Positions 25,452 through 33,864 of a stretch of DNA of 37,303 bases are shown here, in pieces (position 1 is the stretch's first letter; the number at the start of each line of letters is the position of its first letter). The stretch spans positions 1 through 37,303 of the forward strand of contig JAMFSC010000023.1 in assembly GCA_026225095.1 (NCBI GenBank), given 5' to 3'. This DNA is from a bacterium (GTDB lineage Bacteria; Acidobacteriota; Terriglobia; Terriglobales; Acidobacteriaceae). The translations under genes were made by a program, and so were the position numbers. The notes below the pieces were generated by a model. That model saw only the letters and a program-made list of their open reading frames with translations, had not been told where the DNA came from and made no database searches.

Positions 25452-26141
25452 TTAGGAAACGTGTGTCTTGAAGAACGTCAGAGTCCGTTCCCGAGAGATC
25501 CTGGCCGCCTCTGCATTGTAGCTCGCCGGATCGACGTCCCGGTTAAACGCGTGTCCCGCATCCTCGTAGACATTAATTTCAACTTCGGGATGCGCCGAAC
25601 GCACCGCGTCGATCTGTTCCTTGCCGATATGCGTATCGTTCCCGCCAAAGTGCAGCATCACGGGGCAACTTGGCTGCTCAGCCGCATACTTGCCGATCCC
25701 GCCAGGATAGTAGCCGACGCAGCAACTCGGCCTCACCTTCAAATCGTCGCCTCGCGTCGCAGTGAGCCAACTCATCAGACCACCCCAGCAGAACCCAACG
25801 ACTCCCACTCCCTTTCCGGCGCTCGACAGCCACTCGTAAGCGGCCGCGACGTCGAGCAAAGCCACATCGACATTCAGCTTTGGGTACAGTGCAAACGCCT
25901 TCTGCGCATCCGGTCCACTATAACCAAGATGCAGGTCGCGCTCATAGCGGTCGAACAGGGCAGGCGCAATCACCAGGAATCCATCCCCGGCGTAACCGTC
26001 CGCGACCGACTGTATATGCGGATTGACCCCAAAAATCTCCTGGATCACGATCACGGATCCAATTGGTTCGCCTGCCGGCTTCGCCACATACGCGCCCAGC
26101 TCGTGTCCATCCGACGCGGTCAACTTCTTCCACTCACCCAT
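25452..26141 (-). CDS. Dienelactone hydrolase family protein (carboxymethylenebutenolidase-like)
   Basis: A 229-residue alpha/beta hydrolase close to classical dienelactone hydrolase in length and motifs. Glu35 lies in the conserved [10 protein letters not shown], the nucleophile Cys118 in GFCWGG, Asp169 in GGNDTHI and His197 in [11 protein letters not shown]. The frame opens further upstream at 26210, but the ATG at 26141 has GAGGGG nine bases before it and begins at the family's usual position. It has no signal peptide. It differs clearly from the other family member at 20472, so the two are not recent duplicates. The substrate is unknown; no aromatic-degradation genes lie near. Confidence 0.88.
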   Translation of the reverse strand: MGEWKKLTASDGHELGAYVAKPAGEPIGSVIVIQEIFGVNPHIQSVADGYAGDGFLVIAPALFDRYERDLHLGYSGPDAQKAFALYPKLNVDVALLDVAAAYEWLSSAGKGVGVVGFCWGGLMSWLTATRGDDLKVRPSCCVGYYPGGIGKYAAEQPSCPVMLHFGGNDTHIGKEQIDAVRSAHPEVEINVYEDAGHAFNRDVDPASYNAEAARISRERTLTFFKTHVS

Positions 26142-26399
26142 TGATTGCATCCCCTCATGCTCTGCGATCTTCGTGCGCGACGTGCCTGAACTATCATAAG
26201 CCACCGGCAACCGTCACTCCGCCCCCGAGAGCATCCTGCCCGCCGGCAATGAAGCATAAGCCGCATTCGAACGAGGTCTCCCGCAGCCACTCCGCATCCA
26301 TGATGCGAGCCGCTTCCGGCTAGCCGCCTTCGAAGAACGCGGCCCCCACACAATCTGGAACATCCAAACAGTCGGCCGCTCACTTGGCCTCGTTTGTCG

Positions 26400-26633
26400 T
26401 TACTGATTCTGGCTGTCTGCGTAAGCCCGAATCTCCGAGGTCCAACGCAGAAAATGCAGCAATTGCCGCCATTCTGTGCGCATCAGATTCCAGAAGTCGC
26501 CCAGCGTCACCGTCTCAGCCCGCTTGCCCGTATAAGTCTCAAACCGCCATCGAAGATACGGACTCCGCCATGGCTGCAGACGGTAGCCCCGAGTCGCGCG
26601 CCACAAAAATGCCAGGCTCCTGAACATGGACAA
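26400..26633 (-). CDS. Small conserved-looking protein, unknown function
   Basis: 77 residues, rich in Arg and Trp (LWRATRGYRLQPWRSPYLRWRFETYTG, then LGDFWNLMRTEWRQLLHFLRW). The composition reads as real protein, and the motif resembles small acidobacterial hypotheticals as I remember them. A GGGAGG box eight bases before a TTG at 26633 favours that start over the ATG at 26627. It follows flgL on the same strand by 47 nt across a hairpin that includes its ribosome binding site. No membrane helix or known domain is seen; a soluble basic helical protein is likely. Confidence 0.6.
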   Translation of the reverse strand: MSMFRSLAFLWRATRGYRLQPWRSPYLRWRFETYTGKRAETVTLGDFWNLMRTEWRQLLHFLRWTSEIRAYADSQNQ

Positions 26634-26640
26634 AGTATAA

Positions 26641-26662
26641 GCCTCCCTTTTCGAGCGGAGGC
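26641..26662 (-). terminator. Hairpin after flgL overlapping the next ribosome binding site
   Basis: On the minus strand GCCTCC, a ten-base loop, GGAGGC and then TTATACTTT. It could end the flagellar transcript. Its right arm contains the GGGAGG box of the following small gene, so a folded hairpin would also hide that site. Confidence 0.4.
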
Positions 26663-26680
26663 ATAACCGTTGAGAACGCT

Positions 26681-27565
26681 TTACTTCAAGTAGTCGAAGA
26701 GACTTCCCTTGCTCAACGCGGCCACCACCGATAGCAGCGCCTGTTGCTGGGTCTCAGTGGCCCGCAACTGCGTCGCGACCTGCACCTGATCCGTGCCGAT
26801 CAATGAGCTCTGCTGCACAGTAAGATTGGCATTCTGCGTCTGGATATAGGTGCTCGTCGCCTGCAAGCGGTTTAGGGAGCTATCGATGACACTGCGCTGC
26901 GAACTGATCGTGCTCAGAGCCGCGGTAAGCTGCGCGCTATCCACGCTAGCTGCCCCATTATTGCTTGTCAGATCAGAAATCACCGAACTCAGCGCAGCGA
27001 AGACGCTCGATCCCGCCGCGTCGAAGACGCCCGACCCTGGAAGATTGGTCACCAGGCTCTGACCGCCCGGCGTCTGAAAGGTTTGCTGCACCGTATCTCC
27101 GGCATAGACGGCCGCACCGGTGGCGCTCAGCGAGAATGGCTGCGTACTACCCTGGCTCCCCGCGAAGATGTACTGCCCCAGATAGCTGGTATTCGCCAGG
27201 GTCAACACATCTGCTTGAATTCCCTGCAGCTGTAGAGCCACGGCCGACCGTTGCGCTGCGTCCAAGGTCCCGTTGGAACCCTGTGTTGCCAGACTCACCG
27301 CCTTGGTCAGCTGGGTCACCACCTCCGCAAGCGTCGAATCCGTTACCTGCAATACACCCGCCTGACGCGTCGCCGACTGCACAAAGACTGCGCCTTGGGA
27401 GATCGTCGAAGCCAGCTGAAGACTCTGCGTCGCAGCGACCGGGTCATCCCCCACCTGGCTCACCCGCAAGCCGGTGGAGAGCTGGTTCGTCAAGTTCGCT
27501 TCTGCCGCGGTCCCCTGTGAGATTGCTGACGAGAGGTTTTGAATGTAGTGCGGATCGACTCGCAT
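26681..27565 (-). CDS. flgL: Flagellar hook-filament junction protein FlgL (HAP3)
   Basis: 294 residues. The N-terminal D0/D1 helix of flagellin-like proteins is clear (MRVDPHYIQNLSSAISQ, LTNQLSTGLRVSQVGDDPVAATQ), as is the matching C-terminal coiled coil with the TQQQALLSVVAALSKGSLFDYLK end. The ATG at 27565 has AGGAG at good spacing and replaces a longer frame from 27589. FlgL forms the second junction layer between hook and filament, is exported by the flagellar type III apparatus and in known systems is escorted by FlgN. It lies 71 nt behind flgK, at the 3' end of the flagellar run. Confidence 0.92.
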   Translation of the reverse strand: MRVDPHYIQNLSSAISQGTAAEANLTNQLSTGLRVSQVGDDPVAATQSLQLASTISQGAVFVQSATRQAGVLQVTDSTLAEVVTQLTKAVSLATQGSNGTLDAAQRSAVALQLQGIQADVLTLANTSYLGQYIFAGSQGSTQPFSLSATGAAVYAGDTVQQTFQTPGGQSLVTNLPGSGVFDAAGSSVFAALSSVISDLTSNNGAASVDSAQLTAALSTISSQRSVIDSSLNRLQATSTYIQTQNANLTVQQSSLIGTDQVQVATQLRATETQQQALLSVVAALSKGSLFDYLK

Positions 27566-27636
27566 GTTGGCTCCTGTCGCTGCCTGCATCCGCAGGCAGC
27601 GTTGCTGGTTGATGAAAGTTCAGTCAAAGACGTCGG

Positions 27637-29040
27637 CTATACCGTGGTTGCTGTACCGAGGTTGATTGCAGCCGCGAAGATCGTATCCACCGTCGAGAAC
27701 AGGCGCGAGGCCGCCTGATACGAGCGCTGATACTGGCTCAAGCTGGCGGCCTCATCGTCCAGCGAGACCCCCGACATGCCGTCCCGCTGGGTGGTCAGTT
27801 GCGTCAACGCAGCCTGCTGCGAAGTCACGGCCGATGTGGCAGAAGACACCGCGGTGCCAAGTCCTGAGAGGACTCCGCCGAAGTAGCTGATGGCTGTCCC
27901 TCCACCCACGATCACCGATGCCCCCAACGCCGAAAGCGCATTCGCGTTTGAGTTTCCCGATGTGCCCTGCCCCGGACCGGCCGCCGCGACCTTCTGCGGA
28001 TTGGTGGTCGCAAGCGCGATCGAATGAGCCGCCCCTGCGGCAGTTGCGGGCAATGTGAACAGGGCGCCGCCGGCTGCACCGGCCCCATCCAATCCAGCAG
28101 CGTTCTGAGTGTTGATCGTCGACCCAATCGCATAGGCGAGTTGGTCAAGCGAGTTCTTGAGCGAAACAATCGTCTGCTGCTGTACCGAGATCAGCCCGCC
28201 CAATTGACCACCCGTAATCTGTCCCGAGATGTCCGTCGCGCTGCCTGCCGCCGTGATCGTCGTCTGCGTCCCCGAAAGCCCGCTTGCCAACGCGTAGGAC
28301 TGGCTACCGGCCACCAGCACCGCGCCATTTGTCAACGAGAGCGTAATGCCATTGGTCTCCGTCGTCACCTGGTCCAGTCCAACTAGCTGCGAGAGCTGAG
28401 CGATGGCCGTCTGCCTCTGATCTTCCAGTACACCGGCATCTCCCCTATTGCTCTGCGACGCGATCTGTTTGTTCAAACCTGCGATCGTCGTCGTCAATCC
28501 GTTGACCTGGCTCACCACCGTACTCGCCTCTTGCGAGATCCCGCTGTTGATCGAGTCGATCTGGCTCGACGCCGATTGAAATGCGGTCACGAGAGTCGTC
28601 GCTGCGCTCAGCACAGCCTCCCGCGAACTCAGATCGGATGGCGCAGTCGCCAGCGAGCTGAACGAGTTGTAAAGCCCCGTGATCGAATCGCCGATTGTCG
28701 TCCCGACTGTTGTTGTAGACGAAGTCGTGAGGCCGAACACCGTCTCCAGCTGATTCAGCGCACCCTGCTGCGCCGTCGACTGAGCGACGACCTGTGTCTG
28801 CTGCTGCACCCGCTGTTCCAGCACGCGGTCCCGCTGCGACACCGCCGTCACGCTTGTCTCCGAGATCGACAATCCCGTGGTGCCGCCAAGCGTCACCTCA
28901 TCCCCGGCAATCGTCGGCGTCTCGCGCGTGTAGCCCACCGTATTCTGATTGGCGACGTTGTTGCTGATAATCGAAAGCGCTGCCTGGTTCGTATCCAGAG
29001 CATTCCGCGTCAGGTCCATCAGTGAATTTAGCGTACCCAT
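27637..29040 (-). CDS. flgK: Flagellar hook-associated protein FlgK (HAP1)
   Basis: 467 residues. The N-terminus has the axial-protein signature (LTRNALDTNQAALSIISNNVANQNTVGYTRE), followed by a FlgK-type middle (INGLTTTIAGLNKQI, QRQTAIAQLSQLVGLDQV) and a C-terminal helix with the conserved SLDDEAASLSQYQRSYQAASRLFSTVDTIF. It is shorter than the roughly 550 residues of enterobacterial FlgK, probably through smaller outer domains. GGAGGAG five bases upstream fixes the start. It overlaps flgN by 13 nt. FlgK is the first junction layer on the hook and is exported through the flagellar apparatus. Confidence 0.93.
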   Translation of the reverse strand: MGTLNSLMDLTRNALDTNQAALSIISNNVANQNTVGYTRETPTIAGDEVTLGGTTGLSISETSVTAVSQRDRVLEQRVQQQTQVVAQSTAQQGALNQLETVFGLTTSSTTTVGTTIGDSITGLYNSFSSLATAPSDLSSREAVLSAATTLVTAFQSASSQIDSINSGISQEASTVVSQVNGLTTTIAGLNKQIASQSNRGDAGVLEDQRQTAIAQLSQLVGLDQVTTETNGITLSLTNGAVLVAGSQSYALASGLSGTQTTITAAGSATDISGQITGGQLGGLISVQQQTIVSLKNSLDQLAYAIGSTINTQNAAGLDGAGAAGGALFTLPATAAGAAHSIALATTNPQKVAAAGPGQGTSGNSNANALSALGASVIVGGGTAISYFGGVLSGLGTAVSSATSAVTSQQAALTQLTTQRDGMSGVSLDDEAASLSQYQRSYQAASRLFSTVDTIFAAAINLGTATTV

Positions 29041-29483
29041 AAATCTCCTCCGATACTGTTGCGCCGCCGCAGTCCTTGCAGCACGCTCAGGTTCAAACTC
29101 GTTGTCTCCAGCAGGTGTCCCAGAAGCCGATGCCGCGCCATCACTTCGCGCAGATCCTCTTCCCGCGCCGCCCGATCCGCCATCACGCCCGCGGTGGCTT
29201 CAATCAGTGGCCGGGAGGCGACCATCGCGGCCACATTCGCCGTGATCGCCTCCAGTCGATCTGCATCAAGTGTTGCCAAGGCGGCGATCGCTTCATCGAG
29301 TGCGATCGAGACGAACCTCTCGGTAGAGAGGGCACTCAGCTCATCCCCGCTCATTCCCTTCATTCGCACCGGAACCGCACCACCGCCTGTCGCAGTCGCT
29401 TGAGCTCCGGCATTCGAGGTCATCATCATCGCCATGGGGTTGATATTCATCGCTATCTCAAATCCTCGGGCCATTCCCCGCAT
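29028..29483 (-). CDS. flgN: FlgN-like flagellar chaperone
   Basis: 151 residues if started at 29483. The body is a long helical, Ala/Leu/Arg-rich segment (about 45-145) as expected of FlgN, the type III export chaperone for FlgK and FlgL. Sequence identity within this family is low, so the assignment rests mostly on the flgM-flgN-flgK-flgL order and on length. The start is unclear: ATGs at 29483, 29474 and 29450 all lack a strong ribosome binding site, and the first 40 residues are low-complexity Met/Ala/Gly. The 3' end overlaps flgK by 13 nt, fitting coupled translation of chaperone and client. Confidence 0.7.
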   Translation of the reverse strand: MRGMARGFEIAMNINPMAMMMTSNAGAQATATGGGAVPVRMKGMSGDELSALSTERFVSIALDEAIAALATLDADRLEAITANVAAMVASRPLIEATAGVMADRAAREEDLREVMARHRLLGHLLETTSLNLSVLQGLRRRNSIGGDLWVR

Positions 29484-29495
29484 CTTCAGATCTTT

Positions 29496-29804
29496 CTACC
29501 GGTTCAACATGGTGTTCATCAGACGCTCGGCGGCGTCCGAGGACGACACCTTGTAGCTGCCGGCCGCAATCGACGCCTGCAGGGATGACACCAGCGAGGT
29601 CCGCACATCCGGAACCTGCAGCGCCGCACTCACCAGGCCTCCCACTGAGCTCAATAAGGTGCTGTCTGCACCCCGTGCGCCCGTGCCCGATGCATCAACA
29701 TTGCCATCACCCGTCGTCGTTGCCGGGCGCTTTGTCTCCGTGGAAGCAGGGGCCAATGTCCCCTGCAGGTACTGCAGACTTCCAATTCCGTTCGAGTAGC
29801 TCAT
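29496..29804 (-). CDS. flgM: FlgM-like anti-sigma-28 factor
   Basis: 102 residues. The C-terminal third carries the FlgM pattern (DVRTSLVSSLQASIAAGSYKVSSSDAAERLMNTML), the helices that hold sigma-28 in known systems. The N-terminal part is polar and probably disordered, as in FlgM. The ATG at 29804, with GGAGG seven bases upstream, is chosen over an upstream frame. FlgM keeps FliA inactive until the hook-basal body is complete and is then exported. A near-consensus sigma-28 promoter precedes the gene, which fits autogenous late-class control, and flgN follows directly. Confidence 0.85.
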   Translation of the reverse strand: MSYSNGIGSLQYLQGTLAPASTETKRPATTTGDGNVDASGTGARGADSTLLSSVGGLVSAALQVPDVRTSLVSSLQASIAAGSYKVSSSDAAERLMNTMLNR

Positions 29805-29827
29805 GGTGTTTCCTCCGCCTGCTTGAT

Positions 29828-29854
29828 ACATCGGCGGTTCGTTTTGAAACTTTA
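29828..29854 (-). promoter_or_regulatory. Sigma-28 (FliA) promoter before flgM
   Basis: On the minus strand TAAAGTTT (29854-29847), exactly 11 nt, then GCCGATGT (29835-29828). The FliA consensus is TAAAGTTT-N11-GCCGATAA, so the -35 is perfect and the -10 matches six of eight. It lies in the 57-nt gap between flgJ and flgM, about 24 nt before the start codon. Confidence 0.82.
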
Positions 29855-29861
29855 GTACTGG

Positions 29862-30200
29862 TTAGCTCTTCCTCATCTGGGCATCATGTTGCTGATTCCG
29901 CTCCAGATTCACCTTCTGCACAATCTGTTTGGCCACTCCCATTCCCCCGCCCTTGGCGATCGCCTTCGCCAGCGACTCGGTCCCGAAGCTCGACATGGTA
30001 TCGCTCCCCGCACTCTGGTCCTTGTCTTCGCCCGCGTCCTCTTTCGCCGTCTTCAACGACTTCAACATCTCCGTCAGAAACATCGCCTCGAACCCCTGCG
30101 CCGCGTCCGTCAGCTTCGCGTCCTGAACCCTCTTGGCCGCATCCGTCTGCGTCGTGCCTGCCATCGGGGCTAACCCCGCCATCGCTCCCAGTGTCGTCAT
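29862..30200 (-). CDS. flgJ: Rod-binding protein FlgJ, N-terminal domain only
   Basis: 112 residues matching the rod-binding (capping) domain: LTDAAQGFEAMFLTEMLKSLK, then a polar stretch, then ESLAKAIAKGGGMGVAKQIV. The C-terminal muramidase half of enterobacterial FlgJ is absent, as in many bacteria where a separate lytic enzyme opens the peptidoglycan. None is seen in this window. The start overlaps the flgI stop as ATGA, showing coupled translation. Confidence 0.88.
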   Translation of the reverse strand: MTTLGAMAGLAPMAGTTQTDAAKRVQDAKLTDAAQGFEAMFLTEMLKSLKTAKEDAGEDKDQSAGSDTMSSFGTESLAKAIAKGGGMGVAKQIVQKVNLERNQQHDAQMRKS

Positions 30201-31528
30201 AAAACCTCAATCTCCGCTTCCAATGCGCCTGCGGACTTCATCGCCTGCAAGATCGAAATAACGTCCCGCGCCGAGGCCCCAATTCCCTGCAGACTTCGTA
30301 CCAGGTCATCCACCGTGGCTCCCTGCTTCAACTCGATCCGGCTCACCGGCTTATCCTTTGCAGCCACCGTGGTTTGTTGCACCGTCTGCGTGCTGCCTAC
30401 GCCGAAGGAGTTTGGCTGCGATACCTGGAACTGGCTCACCACGTTCACCGCCAGGCCCCCATGCAAGATCGACACCGGTTGCAGCACCACCGTACCTCCA
30501 ATCACCACCGTACCCGTCCGCTCATTCACGATGACCTTGGCCCTCGGAAACACTGGGACCTCAACCTCTTCCACTCTGGCCAGCAAAGCGGGAATCTCCT
30601 CCCCAGCGCTCACCGCGAGCGACACCGTCCTGCTGTCCACCGCGTGGGCCGCTGGCCGTCCGAGCTCCCGGTTCACCGCGTGCGCCATGGCCTCCGCGCT
30701 ATGAAAGTCCGCATCGTTCAACAACAGGGAGAAGCTGCTTCGGCCGGCAAGATCATTGATCAGGCTTCGCTCCACCATCGCCCCATAAGGAATTCGCGCC
30801 GTCGTCGGATGGTTGAACTGCTTCGTGTTCCCGTTCACGCTGATCGAGTAACCGCCAACCACCAGCGCACCTTGGGCCTGGGCATAGATCTTGCCGTCCG
30901 ACCCATACAGTGGGGTCATCAAAAGGAGTCCGCCCTCAAGACTCCGCGCGTCACCAGCCGAAGATGCCGTGATGTCCAGCTTCGTGCCCGGTCGTGCAAA
31001 CGGGGGCAGCGTCGCCGAGACAAAAACCGCCGCCAGGTTAGCCACGCGAATCGATGTCGCTGGAACACTCACGCCCATGCGAAGCAGCATCGCCGCCAAC
31101 GTCTGCGTCGGGAACGTTGTCTGTTGACTGTCCCCTGTGCCATTCAACCCCACCACAATCCCATAGCCCACCAGCTGGTTGTCGCGAATCCCCTCCACGG
31201 AAGAGATGTCCTTTACCCGCGCCTGGCGCTGCGCCACCGGACTCTGTACAACCGACGTCATCGCAACCGGGACCTGCGCTGTTGGGATCTGCTGGGCCGT
31301 AGTCTGAGCTGCCGGAATCTGCGCCGCCAACGAGACCGCCGTACCTAACAGAATCGCGACCGCCAGCCTTTCGCCGAGCACAGGCGCCGAACGCCTCGAC
31401 CAGAGAGATGAGAGCAGAAGAGCCGCTTTATGTTGCCGTGGTGAAGCCATGAAGGAGCCCTTGTTCAGCGGAGAAAGATTCGTTGTCATGAAACCTGTTC
31501 GGGAACCGAAGCAGGCGCGAAGAATCAT
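30197..31528 (-). CDS. flgI: Flagellar P-ring protein FlgI
   Basis: 443 residues; the usual length is about 365. The FlgI core begins near residue 105 (ARVKDISSVEGIRDNQLVGYGIVVGLNGTGDSQQT) and runs to the end (LVRSLQGIGASARDVISILQAMKSAGALEAEIEVL). Before it comes a hydrophobic export segment (about 55-70) followed by a Gln/Ala/Val/Pro low-complexity linker. Starts at 31528, 31489 and 31450 are possible; the first directly follows the flgH stop and the second has a short AGG box. FlgI forms the periplasmic ring around the rod and depends on FlgA, which is encoded two genes upstream. Confidence 0.93.
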   Translation of the reverse strand: MILRACFGSRTGFMTTNLSPLNKGSFMASPRQHKAALLLSSLWSRRSAPVLGERLAVAILLGTAVSLAAQIPAAQTTAQQIPTAQVPVAMTSVVQSPVAQRQARVKDISSVEGIRDNQLVGYGIVVGLNGTGDSQQTTFPTQTLAAMLLRMGVSVPATSIRVANLAAVFVSATLPPFARPGTKLDITASSAGDARSLEGGLLLMTPLYGSDGKIYAQAQGALVVGGYSISVNGNTKQFNHPTTARIPYGAMVERSLINDLAGRSSFSLLLNDADFHSAEAMAHAVNRELGRPAAHAVDSRTVSLAVSAGEEIPALLARVEEVEVPVFPRAKVIVNERTGTVVIGGTVVLQPVSILHGGLAVNVVSQFQVSQPNSFGVGSTQTVQQTTVAAKDKPVSRIELKQGATVDDLVRSLQGIGASARDVISILQAMKSAGALEAEIEVL

Positions 31529-32440
31529 CTAGAACACAAGAATCTTCTCGATAAATCTCACCAGCGGATTCTGTCTACGCGTGAAGTCGTTCACAATTCC
31601 CTTCCCGCGAACCTCCAGCTCCAGGCTCGAGATCGCCGTGGAAAGCACCTGGTTTTGCTGCGAGATATCTTCAGGCCGCACCAGACCACGCAGCACGATC
31701 GTCTGCGTCTGCTGACTGAACTCCACCTCCCGAGCCGCCTCGATCACCAGCGTGCCGTTCGGCAGCACCGCAACCACCTGCCCACCAAACGTGGTGCTCA
31801 AACTTGAGTTCGTCGCGCTCTGTCCCTGCGCACTCAGCCCCGCCGCGGAATTCTGATTCAACAGATTCTGTAACGCATTGCCCGCATGAAGAGCACCAAT
31901 CAGAGAGGAAATCTGGGAGCTCGCGCTTGAACTCCTCGAGTTCTTCACCGTTCCATCCGTCGACGCCGCCAGGCTCTCCGTCACCACCACCGAGATCAGG
32001 TCATTCGGACGCGACGCACGCACATCGGAAGTCAGCCGCGCAAAGCGTCCGCTGTCGGTCCAGATGGATCCGGTAAACGGCTGGTCCACCGTCGTGGTTG
32101 CATGTACCCGCTCCAGGTAAGTATTCAGCGACATCGCAGCCAGGTGCGGAAGCGTCTGTAGCCCGAGCACCTTCTCAACCTTCGCCGTCACGCCCTTCTC
32201 GCCTTCCTGGCCCGGCAGCACCCCGGTTCCCGCAAGCAGCAGCAGCACAGCCGCAGTACCGGCAGCAAACCTCCCCACACACGCGTGCCCACTGTGCTCA
32301 TGCATATCCTCGTCGATGACGTCCTCAAGCACATCGAACTTGACCGTATTCAGCTCTCGGTTGCTCTGCATCCTGGCCAGCCCATATGCCGTCTCGATCT
32401 TCACCTTGCCGCTCTTTGCAATCCGTTGATTTGCCATCAT
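31529..32440 (-). CDS. flgH: Flagellar L-ring protein FlgH, extended and apparently without lipobox
   Basis: 303 residues. The FlgH core is clear: FTGSIWTDSGRFARLTSDVRASRPNDLISVVV, then VLPNGTLVIEAAREVEFSQQTQTIVLRGLVRPEDI and the end VNDFTRRQNPLVRFIEKILVF. FlgH forms the outer-membrane ring and is normally a lipoprotein of about 230 residues. Here the only hydrophobic export segment (about 58-75) is preceded by some 50 polar residues and has no cysteine after it. An internal start at 32305 (Met46) would give a normal signal peptide, but GAGG is only two bases from it. The first ATG overlaps the flgA stop as ATGA. Confidence 0.9.
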   Translation of the reverse strand: MMANQRIAKSGKVKIETAYGLARMQSNRELNTVKFDVLEDVIDEDMHEHSGHACVGRFAAGTAAVLLLLAGTGVLPGQEGEKGVTAKVEKVLGLQTLPHLAAMSLNTYLERVHATTTVDQPFTGSIWTDSGRFARLTSDVRASRPNDLISVVVTESLAASTDGTVKNSRSSSASSQISSLIGALHAGNALQNLLNQNSAAGLSAQGQSATNSSLSTTFGGQVVAVLPNGTLVIEAAREVEFSQQTQTIVLRGLVRPEDISQQNQVLSTAISSLELEVRGKGIVNDFTRRQNPLVRFIEKILVF

Positions 32441-33000
32441 TCCATCTCCACATCTGCCGGTCCGCGAACCAGGCCCGAAATGTACCGCACAACTGTTCCG
32501 TCTTCCAACCGCGATGTCACATGCACTCGAACCTTGTCTCCGAGCGCCCCGCTTTCATCGCAGACAGCAGTCAACTCCATCCGCACATTCGTCTCGTTGT
32601 GCCACAGCCGAACCACATCACCCGGCTTGACGACGCGCTCGATCGACCGTGCCTGGGCGATCGCCACATTCTGCGGCCGCGCCGGCATCCTGGCGCCGGA
32701 ACCCTCGGCCAGAGCCGCAACCGCCACGGCCTGCAGCCGAGCCGTCGTCGCCACGCTCACCTCCGGCCACTCCGGATGCCCGCACCGGCCCACCGAAGCC
32801 CACGTGATCTGCAGCACCGGATCCCGCCGCACTCCCGTTACGCGATACCCATCCCCTGCGCCATCCGCCGCCGCGCCATGCTCGAAGGCCCGAACCGCGG
32901 CCGCCGGGTTGCTGGCGCATGACGTCTCCGCTGCGGCCACAAAGCCTGAAGCGGTCCCAGCCAGAAGAAGGATACCGAATGTCATCGAGGGCTTCGTCAT
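32437..33000 (-). CDS. flgA: P-ring assembly chaperone FlgA
   Basis: 187 residues with an N-terminal signal peptide (MTKPSMTFGILLLAGTASGFVAAAE). The C-terminal SAF/FlgA region is recognisable (IERVVKPGDVVRLW, VRMELTAVCDESGALGDKVRVHV, VVRYISGLVRG). FlgA acts in the periplasm to help FlgI polymerise into the P ring. It follows flgG with a three-base gap and overlaps flgH by 4 nt. Confidence 0.9.
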   Translation of the reverse strand: MTKPSMTFGILLLAGTASGFVAAAETSCASNPAAAVRAFEHGAAADGAGDGYRVTGVRRDPVLQITWASVGRCGHPEWPEVSVATTARLQAVAVAALAEGSGARMPARPQNVAIAQARSIERVVKPGDVVRLWHNETNVRMELTAVCDESGALGDKVRVHVTSRLEDGTVVRYISGLVRGPADVEME

Positions 33001-33003
33001 CGC

Positions 33004-33792
33004 CTAACGCACCAGCCCGTTGACCTGCGAGTACATGTCGTCCGCCACCTTGATCACCTTGGAGTTGCTCTCGTACGCTCTCTGCGCGACGATCATGTTC
33101 ACGAACTCCGCCACCACGTCCACGTTCGAGTTCTCCGTGTACCCCTGCTGCAGTGTCCCCACGCCTCCGGTACCACCTGGAGCCTGCGTGATCGGGTTTC
33201 CCGAAGAAGAGCTCTGCTGAAAGAGGTTGCCACCGACCGAGTTCAATCCGCCTGGATTGGCGAAGTTCGCCAACTGGATAATCCCCAGTTGTGACGCCGT
33301 CGTTTGCCCAGGAATCTGCGCCGTGACCACGCCATACTGCGAGATGGTTACCCCTGTTGAATTCTGGGGAATCGTAATCGCCGGAATCATCGGGTTACCG
33401 TCCACCGTCACCAGGCTGCCCTGCGAGTTCAGATGGAAGCTGCCATCCCGAGTGTAAGAAGTTGTCCCATCCGGCATCGTAATCTGGAAGAAGCCCTGCC
33501 CCTGAATCGCCAGGTCCAGCGGATTGCTCGTCTGCGAGAACGTTCCCTGGGTCTGGATCAACTCCGCCGCCGCCGACTTTGTGCCCAGCCCGATCTGGAG
33601 TCCCGCCGACACCGTCTGCTGAGTCTGGGCTGAACCCGGCGTCACCAGATTCTGATAGATCATGTCCTCGAACTGCATCTTCCTGCTGCGGAATCCCGAC
33701 GTCGCCGAGTTCGCCAGGTTGTTCGCAATTGTGTCCAGGTTGGATTGCTGTGCACTCATCCCGCTCGCTGCCGTGTATAAAGCTCGAATCAT
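33004..33792 (-). CDS. flgG: Flagellar distal rod protein FlgG
   Basis: 262 residues, the standard length. It has the N-terminal axial signature (MIRALYTAASGMSAQQSNLDTIANNLANSATSGFRSRK), the FlgG/FlgF core (TSNPLDLAIQGQGFFQITMPDGTTSYTRDGSF) and the C-terminal helix (NVDVVAEFVNMIVAQRAYESNSKVIKVADDM). The ATG at 33792 has GGAGG five bases upstream and replaces a longer frame from 33846. FlgG builds the distal rod that passes through the P and L rings encoded next in the operon. Confidence 0.96.
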   Translation of the reverse strand: MIRALYTAASGMSAQQSNLDTIANNLANSATSGFRSRKMQFEDMIYQNLVTPGSAQTQQTVSAGLQIGLGTKSAAAELIQTQGTFSQTSNPLDLAIQGQGFFQITMPDGTTSYTRDGSFHLNSQGSLVTVDGNPMIPAITIPQNSTGVTISQYGVVTAQIPGQTTASQLGIIQLANFANPGGLNSVGGNLFQQSSSSGNPITQAPGGTGGVGTLQQGYTENSNVDVVAEFVNMIVAQRAYESNSKVIKVADDMYSQVNGLVR

Positions 33793-33864
33793 TCCATCCT
33801 CCGGAAACCTGCCGTTGCTGTTCGATCTGTCTTCGTCGCCGGACATCTTCCCCGGCGCCGCACG

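Noticed and set aside
26142..26399. Possible tRNA T-arm-like GTTCGAATGC on the minus strand
   Set aside because: No flanking stem pairs and no cloverleaf around it. No tRNA was found anywhere in the window.
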